Assembly: GCF_963682185.1 (NCBI RefSeq) | Contig: NZ_OY821667.1 | Coordinates: 912,109 to 976,108 of the forward strand | Direction: 5' to 3' | DNA: 64,000 nt | Source of the DNA: an uncultured Cohaesibacter sp. | GTDB taxonomy: Bacteria; Pseudomonadota; Alphaproteobacteria; Rhizobiales; Cohaesibacteraceae | Program-made: the position numbers and the translations under genes | Shown here: in pieces, positions 53,132 through 62,380 of the stretch | Layout of the letters: each line of letters opens with the position of its first letter | Position numbering within the stretch: the first letter of the stretch is position 1 | Notes under the pieces: model-generated | Database searches by the model: none | The model's input: the letters and a program-made list of their open reading frames with translations, nothing else | Told to the model about the DNA's origin: nothing

Positions 53132-54499
53132 ATGACAGATACAGGCAAAAAGCAAAATCTGCTTCTTTCCTTCTATGGAGACGACTTTACCGGTTCCACA
53201 GATGCACTGGAATCCGTCACCATGGCCGGCATCCCCGCCATGCTCTTTCTGGAACCGCCTTCTGAAGACGATCTGAAAACCTATCCGCATATCCGCGCTG
53301 TCGGCGTCGCCGGCACCAGCCGCAGCCAGTCTCCCGCATGGATGGAAACCCATCTTGCGGAGAGCTTTGCCAAATTGAAGGCACTTGGCGCCCCAATCTG
53401 TCATTACAAGACCTGCTCCACCTTCGATTCAGCGCCAACCATCGGCAATATCGGCAAGGCCATCGAACTTGGCCACGATATCTTCGACGCAACAGTGCCG
53501 GTCATTGTCGGCGTCACGCGCCTCAAGCGCTATGTGGTCTTTTCCAATCTGTTTGCCGCAGCCAGCGTGGCAGGAGACAGCGAGGCCTTTCGCATCGACC
53601 GTCACCCAACCATGAGCAAGCATCCCTCAACCCCAATGAACGAGTCGGATTTGCGCGCCCATCTGTCCCTTCAGACAAACCGCAAGATTGAGGGCATCGA
53701 TTTCCGCCGCATGCTGGCAGAAGATGCCTCCGAAGCCTTCGCAAAGCTGTGCGACGAAAATGACGCGGTCATTCTGGACACCTTCGATGATGCGACAACC
53801 TACAAGACCGGACAGTTGCTGCATGAACGCAGCCAGATCAAGCCAACCTTTGTGGTCGGTTCATCAGGCGTTGAATATGCATTGGCAGACTATCTGACCA
53901 AGGAAGGCACCCTGCCGCTGGTAGAGCCCCCGCTCCCACGCGGCGCGGTCGATCGCACCATCGCCATTTGTGGCAGCTGTTCCCCCACCACAGACAAACA
54001 GATCGCTTGGGCCGAAGCCAACGGCTTCCTCGTCAAAGCCATCGATACGGTCGCTTTGGTGGAAAAGGGCGAAGAAGAAGAAAAGCGTCTGGCTGAAGAG
54101 CTGGTTCAGCTCAGTTCTGAACACAAGGGCATCGTTTTGCATACGGCGCGCGGCCCGAATGACCCACAGATTGCAGCCACACGCGCCGCTCTTGAGCGCA
54201 AAGGTCTCACGGCTGCGGACAGTTCCCCTGTCATGGGGTCAAGCACGGGCCGCATTCTCAAACACGCCATCAAGGCGACCGGTCTGACACGAACGATTCT
54301 CGCTGGCGGCGACAGCTCCAGCCACGCCGTCTCGGCCATGGGCATCAAGAATCTCGAAGTTGCGGGGCCACTTGTCCCCGGCGCTCCGCTGTGTCGTGTG
54401 CATTCCGTCGATAGTGCTATCGACGGGACCGAGATTTCACTTAAAGGTGGCCAGGTGGGAGAAGATAACTTCTTCGGACGTGTGATGAGTGGGAAATAA
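53132..54499 (+). CDS. Four-carbon acid sugar kinase (DUF1537 family)
   Basis: A protein of 455 residues. The N-terminal Y-G-D-D-F-T-G-S-T-D-A-L substrate domain and the C-terminal nucleotide-binding half (A-L-E-R-K-G, then I-L-A-G-G-D-S-S-S-H-A) match the threonate/erythronate kinases. It phosphorylates the sugar acid at C4 for the PdxA2-type enzyme. An upstream in-frame start (53045) is rejected because it adds an unmatched extension. The DeoR-type gene follows 2 nt later. Confidence 0.88.
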   Translation: MTDTGKKQNLLLSFYGDDFTGSTDALESVTMAGIPAMLFLEPPSEDDLKTYPHIRAVGVAGTSRSQSPAWMETHLAESFAKLKALGAPICHYKTCSTFDSAPTIGNIGKAIELGHDIFDATVPVIVGVTRLKRYVVFSNLFAAASVAGDSEAFRIDRHPTMSKHPSTPMNESDLRAHLSLQTNRKIEGIDFRRMLAEDASEAFAKLCDENDAVILDTFDDATTYKTGQLLHERSQIKPTFVVGSSGVEYALADYLTKEGTLPLVEPPLPRGAVDRTIAICGSCSPTTDKQIAWAEANGFLVKAIDTVALVEKGEEEEKRLAEELVQLSSEHKGIVLHTARGPNDPQIAATRAALERKGLTAADSSPVMGSSTGRILKHAIKATGLTRTILAGGDSSSHAVSAMGIKNLEVAGPLVPGAPLCRVHSVDSAIDGTEISLKGGQVGEDNFFGRVMSGK

Positions 54500-54501
54500 C
54501 C

Positions 54502-55326
54502 ATGGCCAAATCAAAAGCAAAAGCCAGCTTGGAAGAAGAGCATTCCGACGCAGATTCAAAACAGCCCATGAAGGCTGAAGAACGGCGCCAACAGATCCTG
54601 TCGATGGTGCAGAGCCAGAAGACCGTGCAACTGGACTATCTGGCAAAGGAACTGGGCGTTAGCCGCATGACGGTGCATCGGGATCTGGATCTGCTCGAAA
54701 GCAGAGGTCTTTTGCGCAAGGAACGCGGCGGTGCAACGGCAGAAAGCTCGCTTTTGTTCGAAAGCAACTTTCATTTCCGCAGCCAGACCGACGAGAGCAT
54801 CAAGAAGGATCTTGCCCAGGCTGCAGCTGAATTGGTGGAACCTGGCAGCGCCATCATGCTTGATGACAGCACCACGACCCTGATGATGTGCGATCATCTC
54901 GAGCAGATCGAGAATATCACGGTCATCACCAATTCTCTGGCTGTCTGCGAGCGCCTCAGAGGCTCTTCCAATGTCCAGTTGATCGTCACCGGCGGCAACT
55001 ATAGCGACACGCACAAAAGCTTCTCTGGCCTCATTTGCGAGCAGGCTCTCAGCCAATTGCGCTCGGACTGGGTCTTCATGTCGGCCTCTTCGGTCATCGA
55101 CAATCGCCTGTTTCATCAGGATCAGGAGATTGTCCGCGTAAAACGGGCGCTGATGGCGGCCTCCGAACGAAAAGCCCTTTTATTGACGTCACGAAAATTC
55201 AAAACACGCGCTCTCACCCAATTCGCCGATCTCACCGAATTCGACAAGGTGTTCATTGATCGCCAACTGGATGAAGCAACGAAACAGAGACTTAATCACT
55301 CGAGGATTGATTTCGACCTCGTTTAG
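54502..55326 (+). CDS. DeoR-family transcriptional regulator
   Basis: A protein of 274 residues. Residues 27-82 are the DeoR HTH (Y-L-A-K-E-L-G-V-S-R-M-T-V-H-R-D-L); the rest is a sugar-phosphate-binding DeoR C-terminal domain (D-D-S-T-T-T, T-G-G-N-Y). The first 26 residues are an acidic extension. It probably senses a phosphorylated intermediate of the local pathway and may bind the motif at 51162 and 53012 (inference). Confidence 0.88.
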   Translation: MAKSKAKASLEEEHSDADSKQPMKAEERRQQILSMVQSQKTVQLDYLAKELGVSRMTVHRDLDLLESRGLLRKERGGATAESSLLFESNFHFRSQTDESIKKDLAQAAAELVEPGSAIMLDDSTTTLMMCDHLEQIENITVITNSLAVCERLRGSSNVQLIVTGGNYSDTHKSFSGLICEQALSQLRSDWVFMSASSVIDNRLFHQDQEIVRVKRALMAASERKALLLTSRKFKTRALTQFADLTEFDKVFIDRQLDEATKQRLNHSRIDFDLV

Positions 55327-55340
55327 CAAGGACAAGAGCA

Positions 55341-56198
55341 ATGCTTCAGAAACTGGGCCAAAAAGTGCGCCTCTCCCGTATCCTGAATCCGAAAACGCAA
55401 CGTGGCTTTTGCATCGCCTTTGACCATTCGTTGCAACTGGGTACCTGCAAGGGTATGGAGCAACCAGAACAAATGCTCGACAATATGGCAGAAGCAGGCG
55501 TTGATGCCGTTATCCTGCCCCTAGGGTCGGCATTGCATTTTGGCCCGCGGCTGGTGGAAAATGGCGGACCGGACCTTATCCTGCGCCTTGATCAGACCAC
55601 TATGTGGCGCGAGGGCACCCCGCTGGCCTATAAGGATGGCTACACCCGCCTGATCGCCTCAGTCGATGATGCCGTTGCTCTGGGCGCAGAAGCTGTCATC
55701 ACCTACCTGTTTGTCGGCCATAATGACCCGGATGTGGAAACGGCAGCCTTTCGCGCCAACTCCGATGTCAACACCGCCGCCCGCGAACGCGGCATCGTGC
55801 ATATCATTGAAACCATGGGCGCCCGTCACGCACTCGCCAACGACATCAATGATGGCGAGTTTGTCAGCTTCCATGCCCGCATCGGTGTCGAAATGGGCGC
55901 AGACATCATCAAGACCGACTGGCCTGGCAGCGCTGAAGCCCTCAAGACAATCACCGCGCAGCTTCCGGTTCCGATCATGCTGGCAGGCGGGCCGAAAACC
56001 AACAGCGACTATGGCACCCTGAGCCTCGTATCCGACATCGTCAATGCGGGCGCTGCCGGAATTCTTTTCGGCCGCTCCATCTTCCAGTCCGACGATCCGC
56101 TTGCGCTTATGAAAGCCTGCCGTGCAGTCATTCATGACAATGTCTCGGTAGAAGAAGCAGCAGAACTTGCCAAACTGCGTCTCCCGATTGCCTCATGA
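55341..56198 (+). CDS. Class I aldolase of the DeoC/FbaB/LsrF family
   Basis: A protein of 285 residues. F-D-H-S near the start, the Schiff-base Lys191 in I-I-K-T-D-W-P, and G-G-P-K-T and F-G-R-S-I-F phosphate-binding motifs. The substrate is open; DHAP or a related ketose phosphate is plausible given the dehydrogenase product. It follows the regulator by 15 nt, so one operon from 53132 to 56198 is likely. Confidence 0.85.
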   Translation: MLQKLGQKVRLSRILNPKTQRGFCIAFDHSLQLGTCKGMEQPEQMLDNMAEAGVDAVILPLGSALHFGPRLVENGGPDLILRLDQTTMWREGTPLAYKDGYTRLIASVDDAVALGAEAVITYLFVGHNDPDVETAAFRANSDVNTAARERGIVHIIETMGARHALANDINDGEFVSFHARIGVEMGADIIKTDWPGSAEALKTITAQLPVPIMLAGGPKTNSDYGTLSLVSDIVNAGAAGILFGRSIFQSDDPLALMKACRAVIHDNVSVEEAAELAKLRLPIAS

Positions 56199-56267
56199 TC
56201 GAGTAACAGCAGATAAATCAGAACAACGTCCCACCCCAAATTCACTTAGAACGTTCTGATTGGCATG

Positions 56268-56299
56268 AAACCCGCAAGCCCAAGGCTTGCGGGTTTTCT
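56268..56299 (+). terminator. Terminator after the aldolase gene
   Basis: AAACCCGCAAGCC and GGCTTGCGGGTTT form a 13-bp stem with a CAA loop, then TCTT. Confidence 0.9.
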
Positions 56300-56360
56300 T
56301 ATGAAGGGCTCCAAAGAAAACGGCCACAAGAGCACGATCATTGAAATATGAAAAAAGGGA

Positions 56361-57218
56361 TCAATCCAGCAGGATCTGGTTTTCCGGCTGCCCTTCAAAC
56401 GCGAGGCGACAAACAAAGGTCGCACCGGCCAACGGCTCACGCGCCAGCTCCTCTTCTTTCGCACCGCTTCGGGCCGAGGTTACATAAAGCGTCTTTAAGT
56501 CATCCCCACCGAATGCTGGGCAGGAAACCCGCGTCACCGGAAACACCTCTTCATGCACTTGCTTTCCATCTGGCCCATAGGCACGCACCGCATGAATTCC
56601 CCAATGAGCGATCCAGACATTGCCAGCCGCATCAAACACCGCTCCGTCAATATTGAGATCATCTGCGCGAAAATCGAGATACACCTCAGGCTCCCCTTTG
56701 GGCCAGCCCTGTGCATCCAGCGCAACCCGCATCATTTGCCGACTCTTTGTATCGGTAAAGCAAGCCCATTGCCCGTCGGCTGAAAAACAAGCTCCATTGG
56801 TGATGGTGATGTTGGCGTAAAGCTTGCGCAGCTCACCACGATAATAGCGATAAAAGGCACCGGCTCCGGGCTCGGATTTGATCCCCATCGTACCGATCCA
56901 GAAACCACCATAGGGGTCTGCGCGCCCATCATTGCAGCGATTTTCCGGCTTGTCGGCTTCAAGGTCGCAAAGTTTCTCCTGAGCGCCCGTTTCCACGTTG
57001 AAGACAAACAGGGAGCTGTAGCTAGCTATGAGAATACGCTCCTCGTCAACCCAGCCTCCGGCGCTGACATATTCATCAAATGTCCATGACTGAACGTTGT
57101 CCCCGGTGCGGGTCAACAGGGTCTTGCCCATGATATCGAACCAGAAAAGCTGTTTGCGCAGAGGATGCCAAAGGGGCCCTTCTCCAAGCGTGCAAAGGCG
57201 ATCATCAAATAGCGGCAT
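56361..57218 (-). CDS. SMP-30/gluconolactonase-family protein
   Basis: A protein of 285 residues. Six-bladed propeller motifs: L-G-E-G-P-L-W-H (metal Glu), N-D-G-R-A-D-P-Y-G-G-F-W-I-G and N-I-D-G-A-V-F-D-A-A-G-N-V-W. It opens a sugar lactone to its acid, which fits a sugar-acid locus. The start M-P-L-F-D-D is chosen; the longer frame is unsupported. It is convergent with the aldolase operon. Confidence 0.88.
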   Translation of the reverse strand: MPLFDDRLCTLGEGPLWHPLRKQLFWFDIMGKTLLTRTGDNVQSWTFDEYVSAGGWVDEERILIASYSSLFVFNVETGAQEKLCDLEADKPENRCNDGRADPYGGFWIGTMGIKSEPGAGAFYRYYRGELRKLYANITITNGACFSADGQWACFTDTKSRQMMRVALDAQGWPKGEPEVYLDFRADDLNIDGAVFDAAGNVWIAHWGIHAVRAYGPDGKQVHEEVFPVTRVSCPAFGGDDLKTLYVTSARSGAKEEELAREPLAGATFVCRLAFEGQPENQILLD

Positions 57219-57326
57219 GGGATACTCCCGAGGGGAAAAACAAAGGACAAAGCCCGTATAGCGAGAAACCATCGAGCGGACACACATCCCTTTTCTATAG
57301 CCCAAAGCCGGTAAGCTGGCCAGCGA

Positions 57327-58753
57327 CTAGCTTAGCGCCTTGTAAGCATCAAGCGCAGCTTCGCGGCTGGCCTTGAGATCGACAACCGGCATCGGATAGG
57401 TCTCCCCGAGCCGAACGCCAGCTTCAGCCATTATGTCCTTGGGGGTCGTCCATGGCTTGAACAGATATTTATTCGGCAGCTCTGCAAGCTCGGGCACATA
57501 CTGGCGAATATAGTCGCCATCGGCATCGAATTTCTCGGCCTGCAAAACGGGGTTGAAGATCCGGAAATAGGGAGCCGCATCTGCACCGCAGCCCGCCACC
57601 CATTGCCAGCTGGCCGCATTGTTCGCCAGATCCGCATCCACCAACGTGTCCCAGAACCATGCTTCGCCTTTGCGCCAATCCGTGCGCAAATTCTTGATGA
57701 GGAAGGAGGCAACGATCATCCGCACACGATTATGCATATAACCCGTCTGCCACAGCTCCCGCATACCAGCATCAACGATGGGAATGCCCGTCATGCCCTT
57801 TTGCCAGGCGCTCAGCTTGGCAGGATCATTCTGCCATTCAAAACCGGCAAATTTGGGCTGCAAAGGCACAGACGTGAGCTCTTGATTGTAATAGAGCAAG
57901 GAGTAGGAAAATTCCCGCCACGCCAGCTCGGAGCGGAAATGATCGACATCCCGATCAGGGATTATATCATCCTCAAGACAATCCAGCGCATGCCAGATCT
58001 GGTTGGGCGAAATATGCCCCCAATGCAGATAGGGCGAGAGACGCGACACATTCCGCTGGGAGGGATGTCCCTGCCCGACTTGTAGCCATTCAGCCCTTCA
58101 TCCAGAAAGCATTCCAGTGCCGCCTGAGCGCCAGCCTCGCCAATCTCCCAATGCGGTTCCATCTGCTTGTGCCATTCGATAGCTGGCAAAAGGGAAAGCC
58201 CATCAAGACTGACTGCACCATCCCCCTCTTTCGGCTTGGCATAATGGATATCTTCGGGAGCATCCATGGGCGCTGCGGGCGGGGGTGCCTGAAGGCATCC
58301 TTTGCGGAAGAAGGGGGTGAATACCTTATAGGGTGTGCCATCCTGCTTCTTGATGGCCCAGGGCTCCCAAAGCAAAGAACCATTCAGCCGGATCGTTTCG
58401 CAGCCTTGCGCATCCAACTTTTCCTTTATGGCCTTGTCGCGCGTCACCCGCCAGGGCTCATAACAGCGGGTCCAACTCACCACGCACGCATCGTGAAGCG
58501 CGGCCAGCTTTGGAAGAATTTCCTTGGCATCGCCCTTATAGAGCCGCAAATGGCCCCCGAGCTGATCATTCAAAATGCGCAACGCCTCATGCAGCCACCA
58601 GCGGCTGGCCCCACCCATAGCGTCGGTTCCGGCATTCTCGTCATCCAGAATATAAATCGGGATCAAGTCCCCCTTCTCAACCGCTTTGCCGAGTGCGGGA
58701 TTATCCGACAGGCGCAGATCCTGCCGGAACCAATGAATGGTTATATCGCTCAC
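57327..58753 (-). pseudogene. phrB: DNA photolyase / cryptochrome, broken by a frameshift
   Basis: Two overlapping frames give one photolyase. The N-part (57962-58753, GTG start, M-S-D-I-T-I-H-W-F-R-Q-D-L-R) has the antenna domain; the C-part (57327 to about 58060) has the FAD domain (R-L-S-P-Y-L-H-W-G, then N-R-V-R-M-I-V-A-S-F and W-Q-W-V-A-G-C-G). The shift lies near 58056-58066, where one extra base among CCCTCCC breaks the frame. Either a real inactivation or a sequencing error; the rest of both parts looks conserved. Last gene of the RpoE-ChrR operon. Confidence 0.8.
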
Positions 58754-59493
58754 GGTTCAATCTCCTTGCCAGCCCAGTCAAAGCAAAGGCCGGACTGATC
58801 AGGGCTTCGTGATAGCAAAACCTCTACCAGACAGCGGGCCGAATGCTCTGGCGTGAAGAGCTTATGTGGGGGAACATTCCGTTGAAAGGGTTGAGACAAG
58901 GCACTCTCAACCGTGCCAGGATGCAGGCCAACCAGAATGGCATCCCGATTGCGCCTCTTGAGCTCGATTGCCGCTCCCTTGATCATCATGTTAAGGCCAG
59001 CCTTGGACGTACGATAGCTATACCAGCCACCAAGCTGATTATCCGATATCGAGCCGACCCGCGCGCTCAAAAGCCCCATACGGAACCCGCCCTTGCGCGG
59101 CACATGAGGCAGAAGATGCTTCATGATGAGGCTCGGCCCCACCAGATTGACAGCCAGCAGATGCTCCATCGATTGCCTGTCGAGATCCTTGATCGATCGC
59201 TCGGGAAACGCATCGCCGTCATGCAGAATACCTGTTGCCACAAAAAGAAGATCGGGCATTCCAGCGGCTACGATTCGAGAGCAGGTATCATGGATGCTCT
59301 CTTCGTCGAGTAGATCGAAGCCACCGATGCAAACCGGAGCCTTCTGGCCCGCATTCTTCTCTCTTGAAGGCACGCTGCGCCCGACAGCAAGCAGCGTCGC
59401 CGAAGGAAAAAGTTCCATAAGATTGTCCGATAAAGCAGCCCCGATGCCACCTGTGGCGCCAATCACGGCGATACGCTCGACCTTGTCTTTCAT
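58750..59493 (-). CDS. Short-chain dehydrogenase/reductase
   Basis: A protein of 247 residues. N-terminal V-I-G-A-T-G-G-I-G (NAD(P) loop), the Ser/Tyr-x-x-x-Lys site as Y-S-Y-R-T-S-K. The ATG with GAGG 5 nt upstream is chosen; an ATG at 59523 that overlaps the anti-sigma stop is the alternative. It sits between the anti-sigma factor and the photolyase, with its stop overlapping the photolyase GTG. SDR genes accompany RpoE-ChrR in other Alphaproteobacteria. Confidence 0.85.
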   Translation of the reverse strand: MKDKVERIAVIGATGGIGAALSDNLMELFPSATLLAVGRSVPSREKNAGQKAPVCIGGFDLLDEESIHDTCSRIVAAGMPDLLFVATGILHDGDAFPERSIKDLDRQSMEHLLAVNLVGPSLIMKHLLPHVPRKGGFRMGLLSARVGSISDNQLGGWYSYRTSKAGLNMMIKGAAIELKRRNRDAILVGLHPGTVESALSQPFQRNVPPHKLFTPEHSARCLVEVLLSRSPDQSGLCFDWAGKEIEP

Positions 59494-59522
59494 GAGAGCC
59501 TCAGGCACGGAGTTGACCGCCA

Positions 59523-60209
59523 TCAGATACCAATAATTGGCTGCAACAGCCGCGTGATCACACCCTTGAATTCCAAGGGCGCATCGGTGCAAACCAGACA
59601 GATGCAGTCCTCTTCAGTATCGGCCATCGGCTGATGATGCATGTCCTCTTCGGCATCCTGAATATCGCCCACCCGATACCGGCCCGTATCGTCAGAAAAG
59701 GAGCCCTTTAGCACAAGGGTCAATTCACTGCCGTGATGACTGTGATCGGGCGTAACAAACCCCGGCGAGAGTTTAAGAAGGCGCACCTTCTCCCCTTCTG
59801 ATGAAGGCACCGGCAAGACGAATTGTTTGATACCCGGCCCCACAGTGCGCCAGCGCACAGCAGCGAAATCATCACCGATCATATTGGCCAGCAGGCGGGG
59901 CACATAGCGCCCGTCAAGATAGGACGATGAAGACAGATCACCTGATGCTGACGCACCAGTGCGCTCGGGCTCAGGGAAGCTCTGCACTTCATCCACATCC
60001 AGCAAGATCTGATCAAACAGATCATCAGATACAGCGGTCTGTTCGACATCGGCGATCAGAGCGCCACCGATCACTTCAGCCTCTGCCACCCTTGCCGCAC
60101 AGGCGGGGCAAATGTCCAGATGACAAGCCACCACCATTGCCTGCCCGGCAGAAAGGCTGCCCGCAGTATAGGCCAGTATCATTTCGTCGCTCAAATGATG
60201 GTGAATCAT
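59523..60209 (-). CDS. chrR: ChrR-type anti-sigma factor (zinc, cupin)
   Basis: A protein of 228 residues. The N-terminal zinc anti-sigma domain has an H-x3-C-x2-C set (His30, Cys34, Cys37) and an N-terminal His near 5; the C-terminal cupin (H-S-H-H-G-S-E-L-T-L-V-L) senses singlet oxygen or organic peroxide in the Rhodobacter homologue. It holds RpoE until stress. Overlaps the sigma gene by four bases. Confidence 0.93.
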   Translation of the reverse strand: MIHHHLSDEMILAYTAGSLSAGQAMVVACHLDICPACAARVAEAEVIGGALIADVEQTAVSDDLFDQILLDVDEVQSFPEPERTGASASGDLSSSSYLDGRYVPRLLANMIGDDFAAVRWRTVGPGIKQFVLPVPSSEGEKVRLLKLSPGFVTPDHSHHGSELTLVLKGSFSDDTGRYRVGDIQDAEEDMHHQPMADTEEDCICLVCTDAPLEFKGVITRLLQPIIGI

Positions 60210-60760
60210 GCTTCCACCTCCGACAAAATATTTCTCAAGCGCCCAAATGCCAACCGCATGCGGGATTTGACGGTCCCCAAGGGCAATGACAGTTTTTGGG
60301 CAATTTCTGCATGGGTCGCTTCGTCATAAAAAGCCAAGCTCACGATTTCGGCCTGATTGCTGGGCAACAGGGCCATGGCCTTGGAAACCCGCTCCACCAG
60401 TTCATTACGATGAACCTCTGTGGTCTGCTCTTCATCAGACACCAGCTTGGAAGCAAAGAAATCCTCATCCTTGTAAACAAAGCTCTTTTCGGAGCGAAGG
60501 CGATCAATGCGTTGATTTCGGGCGATGGTGAAGATCCAGGTCGAAGCTGCGGCCTTCTCTGGCCTATATAAATGCGCTTTACGCCAGATCTGCGTGAAGG
60601 TCTCCTGCACCAGCTCTTCAGCCATCTGCGGATTCGTTCCCGCTTTAAGATAAAAACTCTTCAAGCGCGGTGCAAAATGATCGAACAGCTGCCGGAAGGC
60701 ACCGCGATCATGATGTTCACCCAACGCAACAAGCATGGCACTGAGTTGGCCAGCGGTCAT
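60206..60760 (-). CDS. rpoE: ECF sigma factor RpoE (ChrR-linked)
   Basis: A protein of 184 residues. Region 2 (A-E-E-L-V-Q-E-T-F-T-Q-I-W-R-K-A) and region 4 (T-H-A-E-I-A-Q-K-L-S-L-P-L-G-T-V-K-S-R-M) are complete. The AAGGGAGG site 7 nt before the ATG sets the start; ATG at 60820 would add 20 residues. It probably activates its own operon and the divergent one through TGATCC promoters. Confidence 0.93.
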   Translation of the reverse strand: MTAGQLSAMLVALGEHHDRGAFRQLFDHFAPRLKSFYLKAGTNPQMAEELVQETFTQIWRKAHLYRPEKAAASTWIFTIARNQRIDRLRSEKSFVYKDEDFFASKLVSDEEQTTEVHRNELVERVSKAMALLPSNQAEIVSLAFYDEATHAEIAQKLSLPLGTVKSRMRLAFGRLRNILSEVEA

Positions 60761-60839
60761 ACACCCGCCTCCCTTCGATCTTTTCGAGAGAGCTTGCACC
60801 ATTGTCATCATCAAATCCATCCCAAAATGCGTTCATGAC

Positions 60840-60869
60840 CTTTTACTGGGTAAGTACAAAGGCGGATCA
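60840..60869 (-). promoter_or_regulatory. RpoE-type promoter of the sigma operon
   Basis: TGATCC (60869-60864), 18 nt, TAAAAG (60845-60840). The TGATCC box matches the known -35 box of RpoE in Rhodobacter. Confidence 0.65.
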
Positions 60870-60933
60870 CAAAAAGTGCGAACCCGAAGGCAAAAAATTT
60901 TTAGTAAGATAGAAAAACTCTGACTTTAGAAAG

Positions 60934-60963
60934 TGATCCATTGCCTCGGATAAAACGAATAAG
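60934..60963 (+). promoter_or_regulatory. RpoE-type promoter of the oxidoreductase operon
   Basis: TGATCC (60934-60939), 18 nt, AATAAG (60958-60963), 23 nt before the ATG. Same spacing as the divergent promoter. Confidence 0.65.
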
Positions 60964-60985
60964 TTGAAAAACCGCGGAGTTTACA

Positions 60986-62380
60986 ATGCAGATAGCAGTT
61001 ATCGGATCAGGTATTTCAGGACTTTCGGCAGCCTGGCTTCTTTCGAAGAATCATAGGGTCGATATTTTTGAAAAAGACGATCGTCTGGGTGGACATGCCA
61101 ATACGCAGACCGTGGAAACATCCACTGGCCCGATTGATGTGGATACCGGTTTTATCGTTTATAACGAGCGCACCTATCCGAACCTGACCCGACTGTTTGA
61201 GCATCTCGAAGTCGACACTGCGCTATCAGACATGTCCTTCTCTGCGTCCTTGCGCGATAGTGACCAGGAATATAGTGGACAGGGCCTAAAGGGCCTCTTC
61301 GCCAAACCTTCCAACGCAATCAATCCGCGCTTCTTGAAAATGCTGACAGATATCAGGCGCTTTTATATGGAGGCCCCTCGCGATATCGAAACCGCTCTGG
61401 CCCAATCCATGACGCTGGAAGACTATCTAAAGGCCAACAATTACTCTGATGCCTTCATCCATGATCATCTGGTACCAATGGGCGCCGCCATCTGGTGTAT
61501 TCCTTCAGAAGAGATGATGAAGTTTCCTTTTGAAGCCTTCATGCGCTTTTCGATCAACCACGGGCTGGTGCAATTCCGCAATCGCCCACAATGGCGCACC
61601 ATTCCCGGAGGCTCGAAACGCTATGTCGAGAAGATAGCCAGTTATATCTCCGGCGATATCCATCTCAATCAATCCATCATCGCGTTGGAACGACGCCCCG
61701 GCTCCGTGACGATCCGCACCCGTCAGGGCCTTGAAAAGCGTTATGACCATGTTGTGCTCGCCTGCCATGCGGATCAGGCCTTGCAGATCCTTGGCGCCAG
61801 CGGCGGTGATATGGATGAAGCCGAACGCACAACACTGGAGGCCATTCCCTATCACAAAAATCTGGCGATCCTGCACAAGGATCCAGCCTTGATGCCACGT
61901 CGCCGCGCTGCCTGGGCAAGCTGGAACTATATTCAGGATAGCGGCGCAGGCGAGCAAGGCAAAGCAAGCGATCCGCGGCTCTGCGTGACCTACTGGATGA
62001 ACAAGCTTCAGCCGTTGGCCTGCAAGGACGATCTGTTTGTTACGCTCAACCCGATTGAGCAACCGGCAGACGGCACAGTTCTGCGCTCGCAGCTTTATCA
62101 TCACCCTGTCTTCTCAATGCAGGCAATTAAAGCCCAGAATAAACTCTGGGCACTTCAGGGCATTCGACGGACATGGTTCTGCGGGGCCTATTTCGGTTAT
62201 GGTTTCCACGAAGATGGCATTCAGGCCGGCCTTGCGGTTGCGGAGCAACTCGGCGGCGTACCGCGACCATGGACACTTGAAGATCCTTCAAACCGGATCT
62301 TTGTTGCTCCACCAAAAGCAAGAACAGCACGGACACTTGGCAAAGGCGACAAGGCCGAGCTTTTGGCTGTAGCAAAATGA
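60986..62380 (+). CDS. FAD/NAD(P)-binding oxidoreductase (amine-oxidase fold)
   Basis: A protein of 464 residues. Dinucleotide fold I-G-S-G-I-S-G-L-S-A-A, then G-G-H-A-N-T and D-T-G-F-I-V-Y-N. The family is found with DUF1365 and CFA-synthase-like genes and is linked to modified fatty acids formed under singlet oxygen. Overlaps the next gene by four bases. Confidence 0.9.
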   Translation: MQIAVIGSGISGLSAAWLLSKNHRVDIFEKDDRLGGHANTQTVETSTGPIDVDTGFIVYNERTYPNLTRLFEHLEVDTALSDMSFSASLRDSDQEYSGQGLKGLFAKPSNAINPRFLKMLTDIRRFYMEAPRDIETALAQSMTLEDYLKANNYSDAFIHDHLVPMGAAIWCIPSEEMMKFPFEAFMRFSINHGLVQFRNRPQWRTIPGGSKRYVEKIASYISGDIHLNQSIIALERRPGSVTIRTRQGLEKRYDHVVLACHADQALQILGASGGDMDEAERTTLEAIPYHKNLAILHKDPALMPRRRAAWASWNYIQDSGAGEQGKASDPRLCVTYWMNKLQPLACKDDLFVTLNPIEQPADGTVLRSQLYHHPVFSMQAIKAQNKLWALQGIRRTWFCGAYFGYGFHEDGIQAGLAVAEQLGGVPRPWTLEDPSNRIFVAPPKARTARTLGKGDKAELLAVAK

